Shown piece after piece: positions 27,658-35,147 of a DNA stretch of 64,000 nucleotides. The translations under genes were made by a program, and so were the position numbers. Origin of the DNA: Caballeronia mineralivorans PML1(12) (GTDB taxonomy: Bacteria; Pseudomonadota; Gammaproteobacteria; Burkholderiales; Burkholderiaceae); contig NZ_AEJF01000121.1 in NCBI RefSeq assembly GCF_001028175.1, positions 1 to 64,000 on the forward strand, given 5' to 3'. The first letter of the stretch is position 1. Each line of letters begins with the position of its first letter. A model generated the notes under the pieces. That model searched no databases. It was given only the letters and a program-made list of their open reading frames with translations, and was not told where the DNA came from.

Positions 27658-28057
27658 GCGAATATTTTCCGTTGCATGAGTTTACAAATGATTCAAGTTG
27701 CCTAATTATGGGCTAAGTATGTCGGTCTATTTTACTTTGAGGTGCGGCAGCACGCCGTTTTTTACATGCTTGCTTTCAGCGTTTTCCCTATTTGTCACGC
27801 TGCGGACATTTTCGCAGTGCTTTGTGCGTCTATTGCCGAAGTGCGGTCAGATAAAAATCACTAAAGGCTATCGGCTAACTTTCATTTTCATTTTGAAGAC
27901 AGTTGCCCCTCTCTTTTCTCAAGACCGGTGTCAAACTCACCGTCCGCAGGACCTCGACTCCATTCAAAATGGTTAAGCCTTTCACGACTCCGCGGTTTCA
28001 TTCGTTCCGCGCGATCGATCCCCGTATTTACCCATATTGCGTCTTCCCGGAGTACCC
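27658..28057. promoter_or_regulatory. Divergent intergenic region, QseB-like regulator / hpnJ
   Basis: A 400-base gap without a supported gene, AT-rich between 27700 and 27900. The minus-strand box CTTAGC-CCATA-ATTAGG lies at 27701-27717, in position to act on the regulator promoter. The rest presumably holds the hpnJ promoter; I see no clear operator there. Confidence 0.5.
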
Positions 28058-29479
28058 ATGAAAACACTGTTCCTGCAGGCCCCTTCTTACGACGGCTTTG
28101 ATGGCGGAGCGGGTTCGCGTTATCAGGCCAAGCGCGAAGTCCGATCGTTCTGGTACCCCACGTGGCTCGCGCAGCCGGCCGCACTGATTGAAGGAAGCCG
28201 CTTGCTCGACGCCCCCGCCGATGGACTCTCGGTGGAAGCATCGCTCGACATTGCACAACAATACGATCTCGTTGTCATTCATACGAGCACACCGTCGTTT
28301 CCGACCGACACGCTGTTCGCCGAGCAGTTGAAGCAGAGGAAACCGACCGTGCTCGTCGGCATGGTGGGCGCGAAGGTCGCCGTCGACCCGCACGATTCGC
28401 TCGCGGCGAGCGAGGCGATCGACTTCGTGTGCCGCGAGGAGTTCGACTTTACCTGCCGCGACATCGCGCAGGGCCTGCCGCTGGCCTCTATTCCCGGCCT
28501 GAGCTTTCGCCAGCCCGATGGCGGGATCATGCACAATGAAGCCCGGCCGATTCTCGAGAACATGGACGAGTTGCCGTTCGTCGCGCCCATTTACAAGCGC
28601 GACCTGAAGATCGAGAACTATTTCATCGGTTATCTGAAACACCCGTACGTATCGATCTATACCGGGCGCGGCTGCAGGTCGAAGTGCACCTTCTGCCTCT
28701 GGCCGCAGACCGTCGGTGGGCATCGTTACCGCACCCGTTCCGTAGAGAACGTGCTGGAAGAAGTGAAGTGGATCCGGGACAACATGCCCGAGGTCAAGGA
28801 GATCATGTTCGACGACGACACCTTCACCGACTTCAAGCCGCGGGTTGAAGAAATCGCGCGCGGACTCGGCAAGCTCGGCGTCACGTGGTCCTGCAACGCG
28901 AAAGCGAACGTGCCTTATGCCACGCTCAAGATCATGAAAGAGAACGGCCTGCGCTTGTTGCTGGTCGGGTATGAGTCGGGCGACGACCAGATCCTGCTCA
29001 ACATCAAGAAAGGCTTGCGTACCGACATAGCACGCCGCTTCAGCGAAGATTGCCGGAAGCTTGACATCAAGATTCACGGCACGTTCATTCTCGGTCTCCC
29101 GGGCGAAACCCGCGAGACGATCGAGAAGACTATTGAATACGCGAAGGACATCAATCCGCACACCATCCAGGTGTCGCTGGCCGCGCCCTATCCCGGCACG
29201 ACCTTGTACAAGCAAGCGGTCGACAATGGCTGGCTGCAGGAAAACAAGGTCATCAATCTCGTCAGTTCAAAGGGCGTGCAGCTTTCAGCAATCGGCTATC
29301 CGCACCTGTCGCGCGACGAGATTTATCACGGCCTCGAGGAGTTTTATAAACGCTTTTATTTCAGGCCGTCGAAAATCTGGGAAATCGTCCGCGAGATGCT
29401 TTCAAGCTGGGAAATGATGAAACGGCGCCTGCGTGAAGGCGTGGAGTTCTTCAAGTTTCTTCGGGCGCACGAGGCATGA
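28058..29479 (+). CDS. hpnJ: Hopanoid biosynthesis radical SAM protein HpnJ
   Basis: A 473-residue B12-binding-domain radical SAM enzyme. In Burkholderia HpnJ is required to turn glucosaminyl bacteriohopanetetrol into the cyclitol ether form. The ATG at 28058 follows CGGAG. The N-terminal Rossmann-like part runs to about 190 (TVLVGMVGAKVAVDPHDSL), then the cluster motif GRGCRSKCTFCLWPQ (C-x3-C-x2-C) and the SAM barrel with EIMFDDDTF and LLVGYESGDDQIL. The stop overlaps hpnI by four bases. Identification rests on length, motif and its hpnI/hpnL neighbours. Confidence 0.92.
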   Translation: MKTLFLQAPSYDGFDGGAGSRYQAKREVRSFWYPTWLAQPAALIEGSRLLDAPADGLSVEASLDIAQQYDLVVIHTSTPSFPTDTLFAEQLKQRKPTVLVGMVGAKVAVDPHDSLAASEAIDFVCREEFDFTCRDIAQGLPLASIPGLSFRQPDGGIMHNEARPILENMDELPFVAPIYKRDLKIENYFIGYLKHPYVSIYTGRGCRSKCTFCLWPQTVGGHRYRTRSVENVLEEVKWIRDNMPEVKEIMFDDDTFTDFKPRVEEIARGLGKLGVTWSCNAKANVPYATLKIMKENGLRLLLVGYESGDDQILLNIKKGLRTDIARRFSEDCRKLDIKIHGTFILGLPGETRETIEKTIEYAKDINPHTIQVSLAAPYPGTTLYKQAVDNGWLQENKVINLVSSKGVQLSAIGYPHLSRDEIYHGLEEFYKRFYFRPSKIWEIVREMLSSWEMMKRRLREGVEFFKFLRAHEA

Positions 29480-30774
29480 CCCCGGACGTGCCCGGTCAAT
29501 TTTCCGGCTTGTCGCCTCCCCCGAGGCGTAGAAGGTTTCGAGGGCTGTACGTCAGAATCGCGTGGCTGGTAGTTGCCGTCCTGCTGACGGTGTTCGCCAT
29601 CCACGAAGGCAGCCCTCACCTGGCGCGCGTTACGCTTGGATGGGCAGCCTATGTGTGCGGCGCGAGCGCGGTCTTCGGAATCCTGTACATGCTGGCTGCG
29701 GCGGCATTGACGAGGCGCTTTCTTGCGGGCGCCTGCGCCGAGCCCAGTTCGTTTCCGGGCGTGACTATCGTCAAGCCGCTGCATGGGAACGAGCAGGCGC
29801 TGCTCGAAAACCTGTCGGGATTCTGCAAGCAGAATTATCCCGGTCCCGTACAGTACCTGTTTGGTGTCCACGACAAGACGGACCCCGCCCTCGACGTGGT
29901 GGGACGTTTGCGGGAACTGCATCCGCAGGCTGAGATCTCGATCGTGGTCGATTCCCGGCTGTATGGTCCGAACCGCAAGATGAGCAACATTCTCAACATG
30001 TTGCCGCACGCCCAGCACGACATCCTGGTGTTCGCCGATAGCGACGTGGGGGTCGGGCCCGACTATCTGCGCGGTATTGTCGGCGAGTTGCAGAAGCCTG
30101 GGGTCGGCCTGGTGACCTGTCTTTATCGCGGGCTGCCGGATGCCGGTTTCTGGCCTCGCCTGTCCGCCAAGGCGAGCAACTACCACTTCCTCCCTAGCGT
30201 GGTGGTCGGCATGGCGCTTCGGCTTGCGCGCCCCTGTTTTGGGCAGACCATTGCGTTGCGTCGGGCGACGCTTGAGAAAATCGGGGGTTTCTCGCAGTTC
30301 ACCCATCATCTCGCCGAGGACCATGCAATTGGCGAAGCAGTGCGCCAACTGGGAGAAAAGGTCGTCGTGCCGCCGATCATCGTGACGCATGCGTGCGTCG
30401 AGACCAGTGCCTCGCAGCTCATTTCTCACGAACTGCGCTGGAGCCGCACCATTCGAACGATCGATCCGGCCGGGCATCTCGGTTCGGCACTCACGCATCC
30501 GCTCGCGTTCGCCCTGTTTGCTATCGCTCTGTCCGGCGCCGCCGTGTGGACCTTGCCGCTCACGCTTGCGGCCTTGTTCACCCGGCTGGCACTGAAACTG
30601 CAATTGGACCACGCGCTTGGTCAGGCCTCGAGCGACCTCTGGTTATTACCGATCTGGGATCTCGTCTGCTTCGCCATTTTCGTCAGCAGTTTTTTCTCGA
30701 CTCGCGTACTCTGGAGAGGTTTCCAGTTCAAAGTCGGCCGTGATGGCCTGCTTTATCCGCTTGGGGAGAAGTAA
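29476..30774 (+). CDS. hpnI: Hopanoid glycosyltransferase HpnI
   Basis: A 432-residue membrane glycosyltransferase family 2 protein, related to ceramide glucosyltransferases. In the composite hopanoid pathway it adds N-acetylglucosamine to bacteriohopanetetrol. N-terminal helices (IAWLVVAVLLTVFAI, GASAVFGILYMLAAAAL) precede the catalytic domain: VTIVKPLHG, FADSDVGVGPDYL, and the acceptor region EDHAIGEAVRQLG with the QLISHELRWSRT (QxxRW-like) block. C-terminal helices follow. It is translationally coupled to hpnJ. Confidence 0.91.
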   Translation: MTPDVPGQFSGLSPPPRRRRFRGLYVRIAWLVVAVLLTVFAIHEGSPHLARVTLGWAAYVCGASAVFGILYMLAAAALTRRFLAGACAEPSSFPGVTIVKPLHGNEQALLENLSGFCKQNYPGPVQYLFGVHDKTDPALDVVGRLRELHPQAEISIVVDSRLYGPNRKMSNILNMLPHAQHDILVFADSDVGVGPDYLRGIVGELQKPGVGLVTCLYRGLPDAGFWPRLSAKASNYHFLPSVVVGMALRLARPCFGQTIALRRATLEKIGGFSQFTHHLAEDHAIGEAVRQLGEKVVVPPIIVTHACVETSASQLISHELRWSRTIRTIDPAGHLGSALTHPLAFALFAIALSGAAVWTLPLTLAALFTRLALKLQLDHALGQASSDLWLLPIWDLVCFAIFVSSFFSTRVLWRGFQFKVGRDGLLYPLGEK

Positions 30775-30804
30775 ATCGTTGTTGTTCAAAATCCTGCCTT
30801 CGCA

Positions 30805-30838
30805 TGGGCCACGGAGCGCTTGGCGCACTCGTGGCCCA
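30805..30838 (+). other. Intercistronic hairpin between hpnI and hpnL
   Basis: Perfect 9-base stem TGGGCCACG / CGTGGCCCA, with a partly self-complementary 16-base loop. No T-run follows. It fills most of the 86-base gap and probably affects relative expression of hpnL. Confidence 0.6.
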
Positions 30839-30860
30839 CGCGAGATTTCACTAGTATTGC

Positions 30861-31907
30861 ATGACTAAATATCTTGGCCGTGCGATCGCCGCACTCGGAC
30901 TGATCGTGGCATTGGCGCTCGTGTGGCGCGAAGACCCGCGCTCGGTATTCGCGCTGCTGCGCACGGCGGGCCCCGGCCTCGTCCTGGCCGCCGCGGTACA
31001 TGTCCTGCCCATGCTAGCCAATGCTCGGGACTGGCAAACAATCATCGTTGGAAAACCGCGTCCCAGTCTGCTGACCATGCTTCGTCTCGTCTGGATTCGC
31101 GAGTCCGTCAACGGCCTGCTCCCGGTTGCACGAGTCGGCGGCGAGATCGTCTCGTTCAAGTTGCTGACCCGCGCCGGCTTACGGGCATCGACAGCGGCGG
31201 CGAGTCTTGTCGTCGACATGCAGCTCACGTTGATCAGCCAGCTCGTGTTCACGCTGGTCGGCATAGCGTTCCTGATGGGCCACGCCACGCCCGGTGAACG
31301 CCAGCTCGCAATAGATGTGCTCTGGGGAATAGCCCTGCTCGCCCCGCTCCTCGCCGGATTTGCGCTGATCCAGCACGTCAACCTGTTCGAGAGAATGACG
31401 CGCTTGTTCAATCGCATGACAAGCGGCCAGATCGCGGCACTAGTCGGTCCGTCGCTGCGCATCGACCAGTCGATCAGGCGGGTGTGGAGAAGGCGTGGAG
31501 TCGTCCTGCGTTACCTGTTTTTCTGGCAGCCGGTGCAGTGCCTCGCCACGTCTCTCGAGATCTGGCTGGCGCTTTATTTTCTCGGCGCGAAAATCAGTTT
31601 CGCTGAGGCTGTCGTGCTCGAATCGCTGATTCAAGCGCTCAGCAGCGCTGCATTTTTTGTACCCGGCGCATTGGGCATTCAGGAAGGTGGTTTCGTTTTG
31701 ATCGGCGGCGCACTGGGTCTCGATCCGTCTGTGAGTCTCGCGCTCGCGGGTGCAAGACGCCTGCGCGACCTCCTCGTTTTTGTGCCCGGACTGTTCGCAT
31801 GGCAGCTAGCGCTGGCACGCAAGAAGGGCTCGCCTGGCCTCGATGGTTCAGCAAACGAAGTCGAACGCCGCCCCGAACATCCCGAACATCAATACGCAGA
31901 CCACTAG
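30861..31907 (+). CDS. hpnL: Hopanoid-associated membrane protein HpnL
   Basis: A 348-residue integral membrane protein with about eight helices, of the HpnL/lysylphosphatidylglycerol-synthase transmembrane family. Family features are an N-terminal pair of helices, GRVGGEIVS-like PVARVGGEIVSFKLL, and the FVPGALGIQEGGFVLIGGALGL block. It is thought to take part in hopanoid transport or placement rather than synthesis. It follows hpnI after an 86-base gap, without the usual hpnK. The RBS before 30861 is weak. The last 30 residues are hydrophilic. Confidence 0.88.
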   Translation: MTKYLGRAIAALGLIVALALVWREDPRSVFALLRTAGPGLVLAAAVHVLPMLANARDWQTIIVGKPRPSLLTMLRLVWIRESVNGLLPVARVGGEIVSFKLLTRAGLRASTAAASLVVDMQLTLISQLVFTLVGIAFLMGHATPGERQLAIDVLWGIALLAPLLAGFALIQHVNLFERMTRLFNRMTSGQIAALVGPSLRIDQSIRRVWRRRGVVLRYLFFWQPVQCLATSLEIWLALYFLGAKISFAEAVVLESLIQALSSAAFFVPGALGIQEGGFVLIGGALGLDPSVSLALAGARRLRDLLVFVPGLFAWQLALARKKGSPGLDGSANEVERRPEHPEHQYADH

Positions 31908-31927
31908 ACTTTTCAACCCCCTCCGGC

Positions 31928-33055
31928 TCAGGATATTGACACCCCGAGCAGGTGCCCCACACAGAAGGTGAAGCCCGCGGCAATACATCCGATGATGATC
32001 TGCCGCAGGGCCGAAAACGTCGCGGTACGGCCATTGAACAGCGACGTGAACACACCGATCGCGGCGAGTGCCAGCGCGCTTAACGCGACGCACTGGATGA
32101 TCGCCGAGAGTCCGCTGGTCCATAGGAAAGGCATCGCCGGAAAAATGGCTCCTACAGAGAAAAGACAAAACGAAACGCCCGCAGCCGACCACGGATTGCC
32201 ACCCAGTTCGGCAGGATCGAGGCCGAGTTCTTCCCGCGTCAGGGTGTCGAGGGCCTTGTCCTTGTCTCGCATGATCTGAGCGGCGACACGCTTGGCTTCG
32301 TCACTATCAAGGCCCTTCGCCTGAAAGATAAGCGCAAGTTCATGCCGCTCTGCATCGGGCGTATGTTCGAGCTCGTCTGCTTCCTTCGCAATTTGCGTGC
32401 GTGCCAGTTCGCGGGCATTGGTCACGGAGAGCCACTCGCCCAGCGCCATGGAACACGCACCCGCTATCAGGCCGGCGAAGGCCGTGAGCAGGATGGTCTT
32501 GTTGTTGGTGCCGGCGCCCGCCACCCCCATGATCAGACAAAAATTCGATACCAGCCCGTCGTTCGCACCAAGGACAGCCGCACGCAGGTCGTTGCCCGAC
32601 GAGACACCCTTGTGCCACGACTCCGCCTCGGCAATCTCCGCACCTTTCGACTGCTGCGGGCGCTGCTGATTCGCGACGCGTTGCACCATGTCCGCATGCC
32701 GATGCTCTTCCTCGGCCATTTGAGCAGCATCAGGCTGCCCCGCGTATTTGTCCCTGTCGGCATATTCCGTGGCAGCGACCGTACGTAGAACAAAATTCGG
32801 CCCGAAGACTCGCACGAGCGCCCGCATGACGTGGGTCTTGGCGCTGTACTGATGCGCCCGGACCTTGACGCCGTTCGCCCGCAGTTTCTCCAGCCATACC
32901 TGCGCGTGCTTGCGCTCGGACGCAGCGAGTTCCGCGTAGATGGCCTTCCTCGAACCGTCCTGCTCGACGGTTGCGAGCGTTTCGTATAGCGCTGCGCTGT
33001 CGAGTTCGTCGGCCAGATTCGACCTGAATCTCTTTAATTCTGTCTTTGAGGCCAA
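31928..33055 (-). CDS. Ferritin-like/VIT1 fusion iron exporter (MbfA-like)
   Basis: A 375-residue inner-membrane protein joining a ferritin-like (rubrerythrin) domain (about 1-145; EEEHRHADMVQRVA carries iron ligands) to a VIT1/CCC1 transporter (about 150-375; GANDGLVSNFCLIMGVAGAG, ACSMALGEWLSV). MbfA proteins of this layout export iron and protect from iron and peroxide stress. It is monocistronic, converging with hpnL 20 bases away. I cannot identify an Irr or Fur site upstream with confidence. Confidence 0.9.
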   Translation of the reverse strand: MASKTELKRFRSNLADELDSAALYETLATVEQDGSRKAIYAELAASERKHAQVWLEKLRANGVKVRAHQYSAKTHVMRALVRVFGPNFVLRTVAATEYADRDKYAGQPDAAQMAEEEHRHADMVQRVANQQRPQQSKGAEIAEAESWHKGVSSGNDLRAAVLGANDGLVSNFCLIMGVAGAGTNNKTILLTAFAGLIAGACSMALGEWLSVTNARELARTQIAKEADELEHTPDAERHELALIFQAKGLDSDEAKRVAAQIMRDKDKALDTLTREELGLDPAELGGNPWSAAGVSFCLFSVGAIFPAMPFLWTSGLSAIIQCVALSALALAAIGVFTSLFNGRTATFSALRQIIIGCIAAGFTFCVGHLLGVSIS

Positions 33056-33186
33056 AGCTCGCTCCCCTCGCCGGATGACTGAAAGTAATTCTTCAGCGAA
33101 TCCTAACGGATCAAGCGTACCAACCGGTTAAAGACCCTTAACGCGCTCGTAATTGCGAATAGCAATGGTTTGTACGACGTTCGTAA

Positions 33187-33545
33187 CCGGGGGGGTTTCG
33201 TTCGCACTCAGGGTTCTGTTTGGGGGTTTTGGGGTTAGTGGTCGGGGTCAGTGCCGCGTTGCTGCTTTCGGCCTTAGCGGTCTGCGTGAGTTAGCTGATT
33301 TCTTTATCACTATTAGCCACTGTGCGTGGCCGCCCGTCATTTCTTTGCAAACGCGCAAAGAAACGAAGCAAAGAAACGCGTTCCAACCATCGGCAAGTTA
33401 GTGTCCCTAGCGTGCAGGCCTCAGTTTTTGGCACCTGATAGCACGGTGCTCGCCAGACTGAAGGATGTTTGAACCCCTCCTTCTCGCGAATCCTGACACG
33501 AACACGCTTCGCCCCCAAACGCTCTCGGGCAAGCACCATGACCCA
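33187..33545 (+). repeat. Dispersed intergenic repeat, copy A
   Basis: Shares with copy C (62651-63085) the blocks TATCACTATTAGCCACTGTG, CATCGGCAAGTTAGTGTCCC, TAGCGTGCAGG and TAGCACGGTGCTCGCCAGAC, in the same order. An internal hairpin, TTTCTTTGC (33340-33348) with GCAAAGAAA (33355-33363), pairs perfectly. The far end diverges from C after about 33480. Confidence 0.85.
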
Positions 33546-33595
33546 CAGACCAGCACGGCCTGACGTGTGCTGGTTGCCTCGTTTCCGGGTGGGTT

Positions 33596-34025
33596 GGCTA
33601 CGTGGACTGCGAGGTTATTTCTTGAGGTGGTTGTACGCGGATAGCGCGGGGTGTCCCTGTGGCAGATTCAGTCACTGGTGGCGAAGCGTGTGGGTATCTG
33701 TGTTCGGAGAGGTCGGGCTTCAAACATCGGTGGCTCTTGCGAGCACCGTGCTATTTAAGTGCCAGAGACAATAAAACTGCACGCTAGGGACACTAACTTG
33801 CCGATTGTTGGGAGGCGTTTTCTTTGCTTCTGTTTCTTTTGCGCCGTCGGAAAAAGAAATGAAGTGCCGCCACGCACAGTGGCTAATAGTGATAAAGAAA
33901 ATAGCCAACATATAACGACCGCAGACCTAAGCAGCAGCAACCCGGCATCGACCCAGTCCCACGAGCACCGACAGACCCAAACCAACCCCGAGTGCGAACG
34001 AAAACCCCGTCCACCGGCGCGAGCA
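33596..34025 (-). repeat. Dispersed intergenic repeat, copy B (inverted)
   Basis: Reverse-oriented copy of the element: reading the minus strand gives the same block order as A and C. Its far end (33596-33740) matches copy C beyond the part kept in A, including TGGCGAAGCGTGTGGGTATC. The near end (33903-34025) matches the truncated copy at 6270-6406. The internal hairpin is TTTCTTTT (33833-33840) with AAAAGAAA (33852-33859). Confidence 0.85.
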
Positions 34026-34041
34026 GGACACCCGTCATGGG

Positions 34042-34713
34042 CTAAAGATCTCCAGGTACACCATACGACGGCGCCTGCTCAGGGCGCTTTGCACGCGTCG
34101 CGTAGTCGTTCATCTGCGGTTCGTAGCGCTGCCAGAGCGCACGCAAGTCGGCGATGGGTTCATCGGACCAGTCCACACGCAATTCCGCGAGCGGCCAGAC
34201 GTCCCGCCCGTACACGCAAAAACCTGCCGAATGCACCTGGCCTGCCTCACCGCCTGCCGCCGCACCGGCTTCCAGCGCAACGATCAATCGCTCCGGAAGC
34301 GAGCTCGCGTGAGACGCTTCAAAGGCTGCGACCATAGCCGCCGGAATGCCGTCGTGCGCAAGCAGATTGCCCGCGGCGATGCAGTCGCGCCCCGCCTTCG
34401 TCGCGATAATGCCAAGCCCTTTCGCGCCCGTTGCCGCGCCCCGCGAACCATCCGCGTCGAGTACCGCAAGCTGTCGCCACTCGGCGTAAGGCCGCGCGTC
34501 CTGCAACTGCCGCAACGTACTCTCAGCGCCGAAGCCCTGCGCGAGCAATTGCAGGCCAAGCACGCCAAGCCGTGGATCAGTCACGTTCTGGCTCAGCACC
34601 ACCCCGTGCGGACTGGCCCACAGGCAGCGGCTAGGCACCGCGATACTCGAACTGCATACAAAACCGCCGACCATGCCCGTGCGCTCGCATCGGCCAGCCA
34701 GTGAAAAGGTCAT
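34042..34713 (-). CDS. DUF1028 family protein (predicted Ntn-type hydrolase)
   Basis: A 223-residue protein of the DUF1028 family, which has an Ntn-hydrolase-like fold. Family blocks are FSLAGRCERTGMVGGFVCSSSIAVPSRC, LSQNVTDPRLGVLGLQLLAQG, RQLAVLDADG and IIATKAGRDCIAAGNLLA. No catalytic reaction is established for the family. It is last of a four-gene minus-strand set with flavin reductase, HpaB-type monooxygenase and RidA; that context suggests hydrolysis of an amide or lactam in a nitrogen-compound pathway (inference). Confidence 0.85.
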   Translation of the reverse strand: MTFSLAGRCERTGMVGGFVCSSSIAVPSRCLWASPHGVVLSQNVTDPRLGVLGLQLLAQGFGAESTLRQLQDARPYAEWRQLAVLDADGSRGAATGAKGLGIIATKAGRDCIAAGNLLAHDGIPAAMVAAFEASHASSLPERLIVALEAGAAAGGEAGQVHSAGFCVYGRDVWPLAELRVDWSDEPIADLRALWQRYEPQMNDYATRAKRPEQAPSYGVPGDL

Positions 34714-34726
34714 GAGAAGGCTCCGC

Positions 34727-35140
34727 TCAACTATTTGGAATCACGGCAATCACGTCGATCTCGACCAGCCACTCGGGCCGCGCGAGCGCTGAAATCACGA
34801 GTCCGGTGGACACCGGATACACGCCCTTCAGCCACTTTCCTACCACCGTATAAACGGCCTCGCGATAACGGACATCGACAAGATAGATGGTGATCTTGCA
34901 GATATCCTCGAGCTTGCTGCCGGCTTCGCCGAGCAGCATCGCGATGTTGGCCATGGCCTTTTCTGCTTGCGCGGCGACGTCGCCGATACCAACTGATTCG
35001 CGCGTATCCAGATCCTGCCCGATCTGGCCGCGTACGTACACCGTACCGTTAGCGACAACCGCCTGACACAGATCGTTATCCAGTTTCTGCTCGGGATACG
35101 TATGGCGGGTATTGAATTTGCGGATGCGGGTATGGCTCAT
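34727..35140 (-). CDS. RidA/YjgF/Rut family protein
   Basis: A 137-residue RidA-superfamily protein. RidA deaminates reactive enamines and imines; relatives such as RutC act in pyrimidine breakdown. The ATG at 35140 follows GAGGTG by three bases beyond the preceding stop; an in-frame start at 35194 would lie inside the monooxygenase gene. Features: VYVRGQIGQDLDTRES, QAEKAMANIAMLLGEAGSKLEDICKITIYLVD and the C-terminal ARPEWLVEIDVIAVIP. The Arg that binds the carboxylate in true RidA is hard to place here, so it may be an Rid-subgroup member. Confidence 0.88.
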   Translation of the reverse strand: MSHTRIRKFNTRHTYPEQKLDNDLCQAVVANGTVYVRGQIGQDLDTRESVGIGDVAAQAEKAMANIAMLLGEAGSKLEDICKITIYLVDVRYREAVYTVVGKWLKGVYPVSTGLVISALARPEWLVEIDVIAVIPNS

Positions 35141-35147
35141 GGACACC

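Larger units (their letters stand above)
33056..34041. other. Long intergenic region filled by an inverted pair of repeats
   Basis: Nearly 1 kb without a supported gene. Bases 33187-33545 and 33596-34025 are two copies of one repeat in opposite orientation, with about 50 unique bases between. Bases 33056-33186 hold the promoter of the iron exporter. Open frames inside the repeats do not resemble proteins and differ between copies. Confidence 0.8.

Noticed and set aside
28028..29215. Minus-strand open frame of 395 codons
   Set aside because: Complete shadow of hpnJ on the other strand; no family likeness, and hpnJ has catalytic motifs.
29356..30612. Minus-strand open frame of 418 codons
   Set aside because: Antisense shadow of hpnI; Arg/Gln-rich composition typical of reverse reading of high-GC genes.
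33469..33774. Open frames within the inverted repeats
   Set aside because: Not conserved in frame between repeat copies, so not genes.
33187..34025. Possible insertion sequence or transposon
   Set aside because: No transposase, no clear terminal inverted repeats with target duplication; kept only as a repeat.
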